From contig LS997566.1 in assembly GCA_000469685.2 (NCBI GenBank), positions 26,356,432 through 26,420,431 on the forward strand: a DNA stretch of 64,000 nt. The letters run 5' to 3'. This DNA is from Haemonchus contortus. Lineage: Eukaryota > Nematoda > Chromadorea > Rhabditida > Trichostrongylidae. This document shows positions 27,088 to 38,649 of the stretch, one piece after another. The notes under the pieces were generated by a model. The model ran no database searches. It was not told the origin of the DNA and worked only from the letters and a program-made list of their open reading frames with translations. Each line of letters starts with the position of its first letter. Positions within the stretch are counted from its first letter, which is position 1. Both the position numbers and the translations under genes were made by a program.

Positions 27088-27244
27088 TCGAATCGAAGCT
27101 TCTCACTTCGTTGCAGCGTCTACTTCACCAATGATATACACATACTTCTTGTCTGACATGCTTTTTTTTCTTCATGCGCTGAACTTTCTCATTTTTGCTA
27201 TCAACCTACATAGTGAGATTCGAGTGCAAGACATCCGTGCAAAG
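27088..27244 (+). CDS. candidate membrane-protein exon
   Basis: Acceptor AAATCAG, donor GTAAGC. The frame has a hydrophobic segment LFFLHALNFLIFAINLHSEI followed by a basic end, loosely like TM7 of a nematode GPCR. No partner exon was found. Confidence 0.2.
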
Positions 27245-27620
27245 GTAAGCATATCCCTTCTTAAGACTTGAGAGAGTTCGAAAAGAATGAGGAGCAAAAT
27301 GACTAGAAGGTCGCCAGATGCACATAGAATAAGACGTAATAAAATGTGAAATATTATATAAGGCAGTCGAAAAATACCTACTAGTTACTGAAAGAAATAA
27401 TTCTGGCTTCCTTCTCAAATCACTTCTCAATCGCAAAAATACGCTAACTGGTGTAAATCTAGTAAGAAAACCTGCTTATCTGAAGCTTCAACTGCTCCAA
27501 AGTAACGAGTGCATCAGTATAAGTGAATTGGTAGTTGGTTGCAGCAGTAGAATAATATCAGATGAATACTTGGCAAATTCGGCAGCAGAAATCAGGGAAA
27601 TAAGCGCTCAGTCGAATAAT

Positions 27621-28560
27621 CCTACTTACTAGAAAGTGCTTCTGTCGTATGTCGTTCTGTCGTTCTGTCTGTCTGTCTGTCGTATGTCTGTCACGAAATT
27701 CCTTAGCTCCTTTAGATCTGCCTGGAGAGGGAGAACGTCCGTTGCGCGCGTCCGTTGAAAGTAGGTCACCCCGCCCACTCGGCGCGTGGCGCACCTCAAC
27801 TGAGGTCTTGACCTCAACTGATTACAGTACCACGGGAGGCGGTCGTTTGGCGCGATGGGCGGGGTCGCGCCGCCCATTTGAGGCGGCCCGACACCGCCCA
27901 TCGCGCCAAACGACACACACCCCAGTACCACCAAGTGTCAGTGGAGCGAATGATTTGCATTTGTCCGTGTTATCTTCCCTTTGGCTGACTGGTGTGGACC
28001 AAGTGCAAATCGTATGCCCCGTGTAAAGGTGGCTAGAAGTGTGCATTGGTGAGTCAAATCCAACTGGGGAGACCCACCCCCGATGGGCGGTCGTTCTCTA
28101 GAAATGCAATGCTTTATAAAAACATTTATAACTAAGTTTGGAGAAAGCCAACAGAGCAGGAACAAGTTGATGTGGGAGAAGCATTGTCGAAGGTGTCTCC
28201 AGCAGAAATGACGTCAGCGGAGGCCCGCCTACAATGGGCGGAGCGTGCCTCGAAGCTCACATAGTTTCTTACATTTATAAACGAAAATTCATAACTCCGA
28301 TTCCCATGTGGACCTAGAAAGTTCATAGTTGGAAGGAGTATAGGCGGCGGGATGGGAACACTCATGGTGGGTGGCAGGAGCAGACTCCGCCCACAAGGGG
28401 CGGGGTTTGAGCGGAAACTCATTATTCCTGTCCCAGTGGAACTAGAGCGTTCAAATTTTTATTCGATGAAGGTCTATAATGCAAATCAGCTCATGTGGCT
28501 CCGTCTCTCATGGCTAGAGCCCCTAGCATACACGATAGCGTGCGTGGCCGACTGGTTAAG
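27621..28560 (+). repeat. dispersed modular repeat, copy C
   Basis: Begins CCTACTTACTAGAAAGTGCT, has a short imperfect TCTG tract, then the family body, a CRE-like TGACGTCA at 28209, a single 130-bp module interval (28290 to 28420) and the family end GCGTGCGTGGCCGACTGGTT. An 89-bp hairpin is inserted at 27834-27922. Confidence 0.85.
27834..27922. mobile_element. 89-bp hairpin insertion with 9-bp target duplication
   Basis: The arms GTCGTTTGGCGCGATGGGCG and CGCCCATCGCGCCAAACGAC are exact complements. CAGTACCAC occurs at 27825-27833 and again at 27923-27931. The related sequence near 33270 has CAGTACAAC once and no insert, an empty site. Confidence 0.87.
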
Positions 28561-28640
28561 TGGATAGCGGGGTTACAGTAGCGATGACTGTCGGCGCCCC
28601 AGCGCAATTCTAGGGACAGATTCATCCCCAACCCTGGGTA
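28545..28640 (+). other. tRNA-Ser/Leu-like A-box sequence at end of copy C
   Basis: GTGGCCGACTGGTTAAGTGG closely matches the A-box region of serine or leucine tRNAs. The following bases have no convincing B box or acceptor pairing, so this is a tRNA-derived fragment, not a tRNA gene. Confidence 0.4.
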
Positions 28641-28813
28641 GGGAGGCCTTCGGGCTTCTCTGAGCTCTCGCTAAGGTAAGGTCGCAGAGGCAAACGTCAC
28701 ATGATTACCGAGGGCTGTCGATTCTTCACCTGTTTGTAGAAAGATCTTAACTCTAATGCAATTACCTTGGCATATAGACAGAAACGCCATTTGAAAGTTC
28801 GCGCCCTTCGCGA

Positions 28814-28869
28814 ACATTTCCTCGGGGGTCCCTCCCCTTCCCTACTCTCGGGGTTATGCATACGGCCCA
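28814..28869 (-). repeat. short dispersed repeat, copy 2
   Basis: Inverse match to 26318-26373, ending GGGTTATGCATACGGCCC on the plus strand. Confidence 0.7.
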
Positions 28870-29780
28870 ACATATTTGACTTCAAGGCATATCCTGACTT
28901 GAATGCACAAAAGTTCAACCGCCGCTATACGACGCATGGAAAAGGGGCTTTGGGCAAGGGCCCAGGGCGGTTGTTGTTCTAGCTAGGGGTTACGCGAAGC
29001 ATTCTTGAAAATGGCGCGCAAACTGTGCTCCGCTCCAATGCTAGAGAAATGAATGCCACATAACATGGCAGTTGAGGGTCAACAAGTGCGTGCCTTTTGC
29101 AGGTGCGTATTCAGGTCAGGGTCTTGCGCTCGATATTGGACTGCGTTCGTATTTGGATCGAAGAGGTAACTACATTGGCCCGCCCAGGAATACCTTCTGC
29201 TAGTGGCGTCGCTCAGACTGACTCCTAAAAAATGTTTCTGAGATTCCCTCACAGAATGAATTTTAGGCCCCCGCGTATAACATGTCATCTGTATCTGGCA
29301 CTATGATGTCGGAAAACGGCCTACTGAGCGAGTTATAAAGGGTTAAAGATTGGCCCGTGTAATTCCTCGGACGAGTTTCACCGGCATTGGAGAGAGTGCA
29401 CCAATCACGAGGGAACCCATGTAGGAAGTTCTAACAACTTGTCGTGACACACAGCGACAGTGAAACAGCTCTTTACGGTTCTGGCTCAATGCAGTCAGCT
29501 CTATGTGCAATTGCAATAGCTGAAATCTCGTCCTGATACCCCTTTCATGTTATTTCCGTCATGGCAGTCTCATCCAACCTATATTTTCCCTGCTTTTGAG
29601 GAGCCATGTTTTTCTCGAAATCGGCGAAATCTCTCGCTTTCTTCAATACCCATGAACTATTCCCAATCTACAGAGTAGCGACAAATTACGTGCGCACTTT
29701 TGACGTGATCACGTGATTGCTTTGAGCATCAAAGTCAGCTTCTACGCATCATTTGTTTTCTTTACATCTTGGATAATCAG
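28870..29780. other. nothing recognised
   Basis: No domain-bearing frames or repeat copies were identified. Confidence 0.4.
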
Positions 29781-29799
29781 CCTGTGAAGAGAAAGTTGC

Positions 29800-30085
29800 T
29801 CTCAAGTCCGTGGTGCAGACCTACACAAGACGCGAGGAGATTGCACGCCTAGCCATCGGCAGGATGAGAATACTGCTATTCCGTCGAAGCTCAGAATTCC
29901 TCTTAGAGCAGTTTAAAAGATTGTGAAGCAATGGAAAGAGGAAGGACACGTCTTGACCAAATCGGAAAGAGGAAGCAAGCGGAATGTCAACACAAGGAGA
30001 ACGCTTAGTATTAGAGAGAAGAGGATTGACCGTAGGTATGATCGAAGCATGAACAAAATGGCGTGGAAAATGAGCCTGTACTACC
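29800..30085 (+). pseudogene. Tc1/mariner transposase N-terminal fragment
   Basis: The plus strand reads QWKEEGHVLTKSERGSKRNV and then REKRIDRRYDRSMNKMAWKM. This matches the nematode Tc1/mariner DNA-binding region (GRGRKRSVNT... RKRIQRNPRRSMRKMARE). Only the N-terminal part is present, and copy D of the dispersed repeat abuts its end. Confidence 0.72.
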
Positions 30086-30105
30086 AGAGTGGTGATGTCA
30101 TACAC

Positions 30106-30670
30106 CATAAGTGTCCCATCCTGTCTCCTGTACTTCTACCAAGTTTGAACTTTCTAGGTCCACGGGGATAGGAGTTATGAATTTCTGCTCAAACCCCGCC
30201 CCCTGTGGCGGAGTGTGGTCCTGCCACCCATCATAAGTGTTTCCATCCCGCCGCCTATACTTCCAATTTTAAACTTTCTAGGTCCACGGGGACAGGAGTT
30301 ATGATTTTCACGATGTTTTCATAAACCATTACATTTTTGGAGAACTCCCCGCCCATCGGGGTTGGGTCTTCCACTTCGATCTAACTTACCAATGCGCACC
30401 TCTAGCCACCTTCGACCCCAGTTTTGAGGCCGTCTTGTTACCGAATTTTGAAATCGTGGTCCTCAGTTCAGCTCATTTCGATGCACGCCATGCCCACCGT
30501 GGGCGGGGCTCCGCCGAGCTAATGTGTGCTTTATACCTCTCGGGACATGGCCCATCCCACGCTTGACTCGGCCTCTCCAGGCAGATCTAGGAAAGCTAAG
30601 GAATTTTGTGGCAGACATACATAACGACAGACGACGACAGACACAGACGAAGCGCTTTATAGGAAGTAGG
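30106..30670 (-). repeat. dispersed modular repeat, copy D
   Basis: Reverse-oriented family copy with one 124-bp module interval (30176 to 30300), the GC-inverted-motif body, only a short GACA tract, and the end AAGCGCTTTATAGGAAGTAGG. It pairs in inverted orientation with copy C. Confidence 0.85.
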
Positions 30671-31544
30671 ATCGATGGGACTTCTCGTAACGACATGTGG
30701 GCCTCCCCAAGTGAACTCCTCGGTACACTCTCGGCCTTGAAGTTTCGTCCAGCTGCTTCCTAGTAAGTATAAGTAGGAAAGTTACCATCATATTCAATAA
30801 GATAAAGCTCACTCTACTGCATAAAATAAAAAAACCACTTATAATGTAAAATCTTCTATCGAATGCTGACTTGCAGATTCTAGCTTGCAATATTCCCCAG
30901 GAAGAAAACCCTATTATGTAATGCGATTTCTATTTTTCAATTTCAATTAGAAATGGCTATCTTGATTCACGTCCATTCGGACTGATCTTTCTCAGCTTTG
31001 AACATCTGTTTCCTTTCTAAACATCTAATTTGAAAACGGTAGAAAACGGAGTGGCTTTGACCAGTAGTTTCTATATCCCTGGATTTTGAAAGTGTTATCG
31101 TTCTCGTCCTGAATTTTTTCTGTGGAAGATTGAGACTATTCAATCGTTGCAGTTCATGAATATATTTTCGGAATCAAAGGGTGGGTCTAATTGACGGTTT
31201 GCTACGGCAATCTTGCTTTGGCTTAGACAAAATATTTAACTTCTCTAGATATCTTTCAATGTTGTCAATGCTTTATAATCCAAACTTGAGTTATTCAGGT
31301 CTTTGGCCCACGCCTCGCTCACGTTGAGTGTGCAGTGCGCGAGCGCTCATTAGTCAAAGCTTCCCTATCACCGACTCACATTCCTGTAATATCAAAGAAG
31401 AATCGAAGAGCGTTTTGATCCAATGAATTGTTCAACGTCTTTCCCGTTAATGCTAGGAAGGACATTTTTTCGAGCAATATTTGGAATTACTTCTTTGCTC
31501 GAATGGAGCTTCTCGCTCATTTGGACGGTGAAGGGTGTAAAAAA
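30671..31544. other. AT-rich stretch, nothing recognised
   Basis: No coding or repeat evidence. Confidence 0.4.
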
Positions 31545-31559
31545 CGTTTCTAGTAATAC

Positions 31560-31935
31560 CTTTTCAACGTTCCTGAAATGTGAGGGAGTCCTGTAGATGC
31601 CCAACATTGAGCCCAAAAACGGTTTGCAAGCGTGTAGAACGCATCTCATGGAAAAGCAAAACGATCGCATGCTTCAAGGACTCTCATGCCATACATGCCG
31701 GTCCACCACTCTACAGCTTCGTCACCGTTGCACAGCTACGGCTTCGCTCGGTTTTGTTATCTGCTTGGTATAGTGATGTAATTGAGGGAGAAATCGGTCT
31801 CGTAACTTTGTTCCTAGAATCGTTTAGAAGGTTTGAACACAGAATTGGGATCAGCGTTCGAAAGCAATTACGGCTTTATACGTCTCACCTTGAAAGGCCA
31901 CTGCGACCAAGTATCCGTCCCTTGTTAGGTTTCGC
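31560..31935 (+). repeat. tRNA-like dispersed repeat S, copy
   Basis: Shares with the copy at 39671 the order AAGCAAAA...GCATGCTTCAAGGA, GTTCCTAGAATCGTTT, GATCAGCGTTCGAAA and GGCCACTGCGACCAAGTATC. It is diverged and non-coding. Confidence 0.65.
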
Positions 31936-32756
31936 TTGGTGCTCCATTGATTTCACTCATTGCTTCCATTATAGAGATAATTAAACAGAAAAACACAATG
32001 AAATGGATCCTATGATATAGTAAAAACACCTTAAACGGCTTCGTTTGATGGAAAAACATCAGTATTCAGAACGAATATGGCGGTGAAGTCGAGAAGCTCT
32101 TCCTTCAGCAGATACGTCTGGTTCATCCAACTATGAAATTTCCATTATGGGTTTCGCCGACTATGTGCATAGAATTTCGGATAGGTTCGTTTCTGGATTG
32201 ATGCAATATGCATATTAGGGTAATTTTGCTGTTACTGGATTAACATGTTGACGACGAGATCGGTCATTGTTGATCGAGTCAATCTGTAACGTAAGAGATG
32301 TCGGTCTATGCTGATCGACGCAACAGTAAGTTACCCAAATGATGAAGAGCCAATATTCTTGCAACATTTTTGATTTCTTTATAAGGTTTTTTCTACGACT
32401 CATTTACATAAAAGGTTGTTTGTGAATATTAAGTACAAAGTAAAAAGTCATGCTTCACATAAAAGCACTCAAAAAACGAAAGTGACGAAATGAAACTCAA
32501 CAATTTCACACGCTTTGGAAACATTCGAGGCGACAGAATTGGTCACATCTAGAGCAATCGGTTGCTCAGTTTCGGTCTTCTCTGCCATATTTCTACCTGG
32601 TGCTCTCCCATGTGTCCTTGTCTTTGGATTTTGCCTAAGCAACAGAATAAGTCTTCATTGTATAACGGCCTACTTGTGAGTATTTGTGCTGTGATATCAA
32701 AGATTGGTAACTATTAACTACTGAGAGAATCACAGATATCCTTATTTTTCAAGGGT
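31936..32756. other. nothing firm
   Basis: A hydrophobic frame at about 32537-32677 ends at a GTGAGT donor but has no family match or partner exon. Confidence 0.35.
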
Positions 32757-33440
32757 AGAGGAATCAAGGGAGAGCGTCCGTTGTGCGGGTGTGGTGCGAT
32801 TCACGCGTCAATATAATGAGGTTATCGGACAAAACACGCTAAAACATCATTCTTACCATCATATTGGAAGTTATAAGAACTTATAAGTAGAATAAGTAAA
32901 GAAATGACCAACTATGCACGTTTACAGATGGATTGCGTTTACTAGGATCGAAAAAATTAAAGTTATTCTTATTTTGAACGTTTGACTAGTAAATTGTTGA
33001 CCTATGAGGTGAATTCTCAGTCTCGAAGGGGCTTTTTTGCCATAGTAAAGAGATTTGCTCTATTCATGGTGACGCCGTGAACTACTGCAAATTTATTTGG
33101 TCCATCTCAACAGGAAGGTGCTGAAACGATGCTGCGTGCGCGATGACCTCATTATATTGGCGCGTGAATCGCGCCCCCCCCCCCCCCGTTGCGCGCGTCT
33201 GTCGAAAGTAGGTCACCCCGCCCAATTCCCGCGCGGCGCACCACACTGAAGTCCCGAGGTGACATTACAGTACAACCAAGTGTCCGTGGAGCGAATGATT
33301 TGCATTTGCCTGTGTTATCTTCTCATTGAACGGACTGCTGTGGATCAAGTACAAATTGTATGCCCCACTGATAACTGCAACGTCCGTTAAGTATCTGGGG
33401 TTGACCCTCCGCATGCGACGTCTGCGGCGTGACCTAGTTT
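32757..33440 (+). repeat. dispersed modular repeat body, copy F, interrupted by a TIR element
   Basis: 33188-33365 aligns with 27740-28020 of copy C (AAAGTAGGTCACCCCGCCCA, GTGGAGCGAATGATTTGCAT). It is split from its left part near 32785 by a roughly 400-bp insertion with inverted ends. Confidence 0.75.
32788..33187. mobile_element. roughly 400-bp TIR insertion in copy F
   Basis: GCGATTCACGCGTCAATATA at 32796 pairs with TATATTGGCGCGTGAATCGC at 33153-33172. The right end runs into 14 C residues. The interrupted sequence is contiguous in copy C, which supports an insertion. No frame is recognised inside. Confidence 0.7.
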
Positions 33441-33904
33441 CGACGGAAACGCGCAACGAAGTGCACCCAGAAATCAAGTACTGTCCATAGCCTTTTGTGG
33501 ATTAGAGGAAGAAACTGACGTAGCGCATGCATGCCTTTCTCACGTGAGACTTGTATGCGGTCATCTGGTCCTTTAGATCAACAAATCATTTCATCATGTT
33601 GTATTCACTCAATTCTCACCGGGCGGGCAACTTGTATAGAGCCTGATGAAAGCATATACGGGGTGCGCCACAAATATGGTAACAAAAGAATTGGGCTACA
33701 GAAACCGCAGTTAGTATTGGTACACGGTGAATTCATTCAGAGTTACTTACTATGCATCGCATCTACAAAACGATCACACGGTCATCTTATATGTATAACC
33801 GCCTCCCGTAGTAAATCATAGTTCGAAAACGCTTCGGCTACTCATCCGGTGGCACTCAAAGTTTCTTGAGAAACTCCAGCTCGGGCTTTTTTCATTGGTC
33901 TATT

Positions 33905-34500
33905 AGGTGCGGTGCGTTTTGAAGAGCCTCCAGTATGGACTACATCCAGCAACTGGTCACATTGTGGTCCGGAAAACTCGTAGAATTGCTTCTTCTGGGA
34001 TGCAAAGGGAATGTTGTACTACGAATTGCGCGAGCAAGACCGCACCGCCACCGCGCCCTATTACGCTGGTCAGCTGCAGAAACTTGCGGAAATCGTTCGA
34101 GAAAAACGGCCCAGACGAACTTTTGTACACCTCTCCATGAAAACCTAGGCCCCCCGGTAAAGAGAACCGTACATAATTGGAGGAGCTAGGCTGGGACACG
34201 GTTCCGCATCCACCCATTCCACCTGATATTGCGCCCTCAGATTACTACTTGTTCCGGCCCCTCAAGGCCTTCCAAGCAAAAAACATTTCGTAAACGATGA
34301 CCACTTTGAACAAGTTGTCGGTGATTTCTTTGACTCTCAATCTTCCCAGTTCTGGGAAAAGGGAATCGCGGGCCTGCCATTATGCAGGGCAATGTTATGG
34401 TCAATATATTGTTAATTTGCTTGCATTGTTCGCTGAGTTGTAAAATAAAACGGAAAAATCTCAACCATACCAAAACTTTATGATCAACCTAATACGACAA
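33905..34500 (+). pseudogene. mariner transposase relic (C-terminal half)
   Basis: Decayed mariner catalytic core on the plus strand: WDAKGMLYYELREQ near 33995, LQKLAEIVREKRPRRTFVHL, then LHENLGPPVKRTV (from HDNARPHVAKTV, with the catalytic Asp replaced by Glu), PDIAPSDYYLFRPLKAFQ near 34225, and GIAGLPL. The right end GATCAACCTAATAC at about 34482 is a mariner-type TIR, but no left TIR was found. Frameshifts and substitutions make it dead. Confidence 0.82.
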
Positions 34501-35085
34501 CCTTGTCGTCGATTACAGGGAAGAAGAATAGATAAAGCTATGTCTTTTTACTTGCATAGAATTCCAATCATTTCTAGCGCATTGACGTTTAAGAATTTGA
34601 TGGTGCGCTATAGGGAGTATATAGCCAAAGTAGACTCGCAATAGGCGAGGATGCCTTTAAACAATGTATGTCTGTCATAGCGCTACTGGAGAGCGGCAAA
34701 TGACAAATAAATCTAGGCACAGAAGAGCTCCAGAAACTCGATAACGAGACTAGAGAGTAGTATAAAACATGAAAATGAAGGCAGATGTTAAGGAAGAGTT
34801 GCTCGAAATTAAGCAACTAGGGGAAGACCTAAAGCTTCACTCTATAATGGGCGATGCGGGCGAGCTCGGCTTTATGCTCGTTACGCGCCTTGACGAAGAG
34901 AAAGATTAGACGTGAAATCAGGGTACGCCATGCAAAAAGACTCAGGGCTACTAGAGCTGATCCTAGATAGAAAGAACCACCGCTCGCAAATCAACCCGGA
35001 CGAGGGTTCTGAGCAGGGTCCAAGCAGCAATATCGGGAAACTTTCTACGGATAACGCAGCAGGCTTGCAGACTACAGAACGTACA
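34501..35085. other. left part of a decayed BEL/Pao region, no domain
   Basis: Sequence before the Gag-like fragment. No LTR pair could be recognised. Confidence 0.35.
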
Positions 35086-35290
35086 AACCCGCCAAGAGGT
35101 GACCGCTCATTGAGACCGCTTCAAGCATCCTTGCCCAAGTTTTACGGAGACGCCCTCGTCCGGGTTGATTTACGACTTCCCAGAGTACTGGGCACTCTTT
35201 GAAACACTGGTCCACTAAAGTAGTCGAGCATGAAGTAATGGAAAAAAAATTCGCTGCTAAAGGAAAGCTTGCAAGGCCCAAGATTCTATA
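35086..35290 (+). pseudogene. BEL/Pao Gag (DUF1759-like) fragment
   Basis: Plus-strand frames read LPKFYGD and, one frame over, DFPEYWALFETLVH, matching the LP.F.GD...FWE.F...VH start of BEL/Pao Gag. A frameshift separates the two blocks. Confidence 0.55.
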
Positions 35291-35680
35291 AACGGAATAA
35301 GACTAGTGCCAGAAAATTGGAACGGGCAAGGGTTGATGGGGAGGGGGGGGGAGGTGATGTTTAATGAGTGCGAGTTTTTTTCGCGGCTTTTTTCTATCTA
35401 TAGAATTTGAATATTGAATTCCGGATTTGATAGAAATAATCTTTACGCTTTCTTTACCAGAAATATGCCTAAAAAGTCATACTCATAGTCATATGCCCTA
35501 TTACTTCGAGGAAGGTTGGAAGATGGGACAGTCATTTCGCGATTTCAACACACTTTTCGGCGGTGGAGTCAGCCAAGTAAGGATTGGGATCTGCTGCTAA
35601 ATCCAACATATTCACCGACAACAACTCCTATGAAATATCTCGTTGACCGCTCGTTGAAAATTCGGCTAGTCAACAGAACA

Positions 35681-35715
35681 TATTTATTTATTTTTATTTA
35701 TTTATTTATTTATCT
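35681..35715 (+). repeat. TTTA microsatellite
   Basis: An imperfect run of TTTA/TTAT units follows CAGAACATATTTATTT. Confidence 0.85.
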
Positions 35716-36882
35716 TTGCACTCATTGGTGCGCTAAGCCAACACAGTGTGGGTTAGTACTGATATAATGATCGAAAACCAAACAGAAGAAAAAAAAATAG
35801 CTAAGACAAAAACCAAGAAATTCAGCTGTAGGCCTAAACTCGGAATATTTCTCAGTCTATAGGCGGACGGCACAGTGGGGACTGATAAAATACACTGAAA
35901 AAAAAAACAGTGTAGCGAATATCAACTAGCCATCGAATGAAGGGATAGGTTGTGTAGAAGAGTAGGTGCCAAGTCACTACCAGTAAGTGCAGGTCAGTCT
36001 AGGCAACGCAACCAACCGCAGTTGTTCCCGGGCGGGCCAAGATAGGTGCCTCTTTGATCTAAACACGAACCCAGGGCGTAAGACCTAGACCCAAGTTCTA
36101 GGAAGAAAACAAAGACACTTGTTGACCTGCACTTACACGGCGGAGGCAATGGGAGACTTAACATAGGAGCGCCACAGACCGGTAAGGAAAACGGAGAGTC
36201 AGAAAAAAAAGAAATCCAAACGGTGGTAGCAGTGAAGGCTCTTGAACAAACTCGGACTAAGAAGGACCCAGAGTGCAGTCGCCTCAGAGCTAGAGAAACA
36301 TCTCATAGTAAGGCAACAAACAGTGAGAGAAAACTTCGTTGTTAGTAACATCCGACATGACTGAGAAAACTGTAAAGGTAGCCTAATAGTAATTCTCTCA
36401 GAATCCACGCAGAGTGAGCATGAGTGTAGTTGAAACACGAATCGGCGGGGAAGTAACACCAATGCTAAATACTAGCAAAACCTGCAAAACTGACAGTTGA
36501 GTGCCACCATTTCTGGCAACAAACATTCGAATCAACTTTGCAACCTCAATAAGCTGAAAAGGTCGAGCTTGAACAAATTCTTCTTGAAAATCTTAGCACT
36601 AGGTGCATTCATCAACTCACCCGGAAGGTGGCTTAGCCACCTTGCTGTTCGACAGAAGAAGTTGGTAAACAGCAGATGGCGGTTCTTCCTCAAAATTCGG
36701 ACGTGATGTAGGCTAAATATACCCGCTCTCTCGCTGCTAGGTCGAAAGACCCAGTATTTACTGGGGGTAAGTAAGGTTTCTTTCTTCAGAATGCGAAAAG
36801 CAAGAGTCAGATCATTCACAACTCTCCTTATTATTAGCCGATGTAGACCAAGCAATCTCAAGACACTTTCACAAGGGAGAAT
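35716..36882. other. nothing recognised between BEL/Pao fragments
   Basis: No domain was identified. The region probably belongs to, or was inserted into, the decayed BEL/Pao element. Confidence 0.35.
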
Positions 36883-37260
36883 TTGGTGGCTCAGTTAAAG
36901 AGGGGGGAGATTGCGGCTAATGGTAAGCAATACGATGTCGATTGTAGGCTGGGTCATGCCATAGGCAATAGCTCCATCGAAGGACATGATATGACAATCA
37001 AGTCGTGCCCCCAAACTAGTGATAAGTGCATCTTTTGCCATAGGAGTCATCACTTATCGCTTGCATGTAGAACCGTTATGTATCAACGCCGAAAAATAAT
37101 AATGGAAGGGAATAAGTGCTGCTCACCCAGCCATAAGTTTTGAATACCTAAAAGCAAACTGCACGCGATGAGGTCAAAGTCATCACGTATCGTTGTGCGT
37201 CCAAATGTCATGCCGTCAAGGATAAATCCATCTTTTGCAGCCAAATCAAGACTAGGTAAG
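36883..37260 (+). pseudogene. BEL/Pao zinc-knuckle region fragment
   Basis: The plus strand reads SDKCIFCHRSHHLSLACRTV and then EGNKCCSPSHKF. This fits the tandem C..C...H...C cysteine-histidine knuckles that follow DUF1759 in BEL/Pao Gag. It is colinear with the Gag block upstream and a protease-like block downstream. Confidence 0.55.
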
Positions 37261-37789
37261 GAGGATTTCAGCACCCAGAGTTATCAAGGAAGTATTTGAA
37301 ATGAACTTCCCTCTTGGCCCCAAGGTAATCAAAATAAATATTATAACGTTCAGAAAAACCATATTGATCCCAGGAATTTTTCGAATTTTAACATTCAAAC
37401 TAAAACAGAAAATAGCTTCCACATGCTAACGAGCAAAATCAGGCAAGTTCACAGCTAATCCTAATGACTGTTTAAAGGAACATGCGGAATTCTAGGAAAC
37501 AAAGTAAGAAAAGGTAGCTTCCTTTTTTGACCCAAAAAACCGTCATAGAAAAGGGACGAATCAATCTCCTTAAGTCCACAACTGAAATATGCACAATGTC
37601 GGGTATTGGTTGACATGTTTATGGTTTTGAAGGTCACATAGTGACACCATAAAAAGGCACTGCGTTTGGAGAAGAACTCGACTTGAGGATCTAAATAGAA
37701 CCAACTTATGACTGGATTTCCCAGGGTCAAACTCACTAGCAGAGATACTAATATTCTGCGATAGAGGAATGTCTGTTCGGAAAACGTTT

Positions 37790-37985
37790 TTTCAAGGTTC
37801 GAGGGAAACGCAACGTCCTCACATTTTAGTAGGTTTAGACCCTCACCATGAATTAATATTAAGCCATGACTCGATGGCGAGAACGCCCGCAGAGCTTCAT
37901 GTTGCAAAGAAAATATTAGGGCCTATCTTACACATCTTATACGGTAAAGGGTTACTTGTAGAAGAATCCGCTGAACCCAAAGTAT
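37790..37985 (+). pseudogene. BEL/Pao aspartic-protease-like (DUF1758) fragment
   Basis: RPHILVGLDPHHELI followed by HVAKKILGPILHILYGKG resembles the C-terminal half of the retropepsin-like DUF1758 domain (PDILIG.D...LP...H...T.LG.I..G). No RT or integrase block follows; a repeat S copy begins at 38093. Confidence 0.45.
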
Positions 37986-38092
37986 GTTATCAGATCACGG
38001 CAACTATGAACATGTACAATCCCTCCCTGTCAGGCAATAACGGCCTGACAAAAGCAAGTAAAAGCTCACTGATAAGGGAAGGATATTAGGTT

Positions 38093-38431
38093 TTAGTGGC
38101 CATTCAAGATGATATGTATACCGATATAAGTGTTTCCGAACGCTGATTTGAACTCTGGGTTCCAAATCTGCGAAACGATTATGGGAACAAGTTTATGAGC
38201 CCTTTCCCAGGGTGCTGCTTTTACACACGACCCGAGCAATTTAGAAAATGAAATGCAGCGATGGTCGAGTTGTGAGGATGGAGGTGGGATGCGGAGGTTC
38301 GAATCAATGATGCATTTGCTTGTTTTGCTTTTCTATAGAAAGTGTTCTGAACGCTAGCAAAACATTTGTGCATCATATAGCCACCTACATGACCACCTAC
38401 AGCCCTCCACATTTACGGAGCACCAGAAATG
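38093..38431 (-). repeat. tRNA-like dispersed repeat S, left member of inverted pair
   Basis: Inverse match over about 340 bp to 39671-40018. Its plus strand carries ATGGTCGAGTTGTGAGG (A-box-like) and GGAGGTTCGAATC (B box). Confidence 0.82.
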
Positions 38432-38649
38432 ATAACACACGGAACGAATTTGGGTCTTTGTAAGTACAGCAAAGGAGAACTGCGAAAGCTTTGCTCAAAA
38501 TAGAGTTGCAAATTTTTTCAAGCATGATCTGGAGGATTAGACAGGAACTCACCATCAAAATATTCAATCGATCAAACTGCTCCAACATATTACTAGCCAT
38601 ATGTTCTTCCCAAAAGTGGTCGTATCGCTTTTGTTTCCCGCTTCGAACT

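Noticed and set aside
32537..32677. Hydrophobic frame ending at a GTGAGT donor, possible membrane-protein exon
   Set aside because: No family motif, uncertain acceptor and no partner exon.
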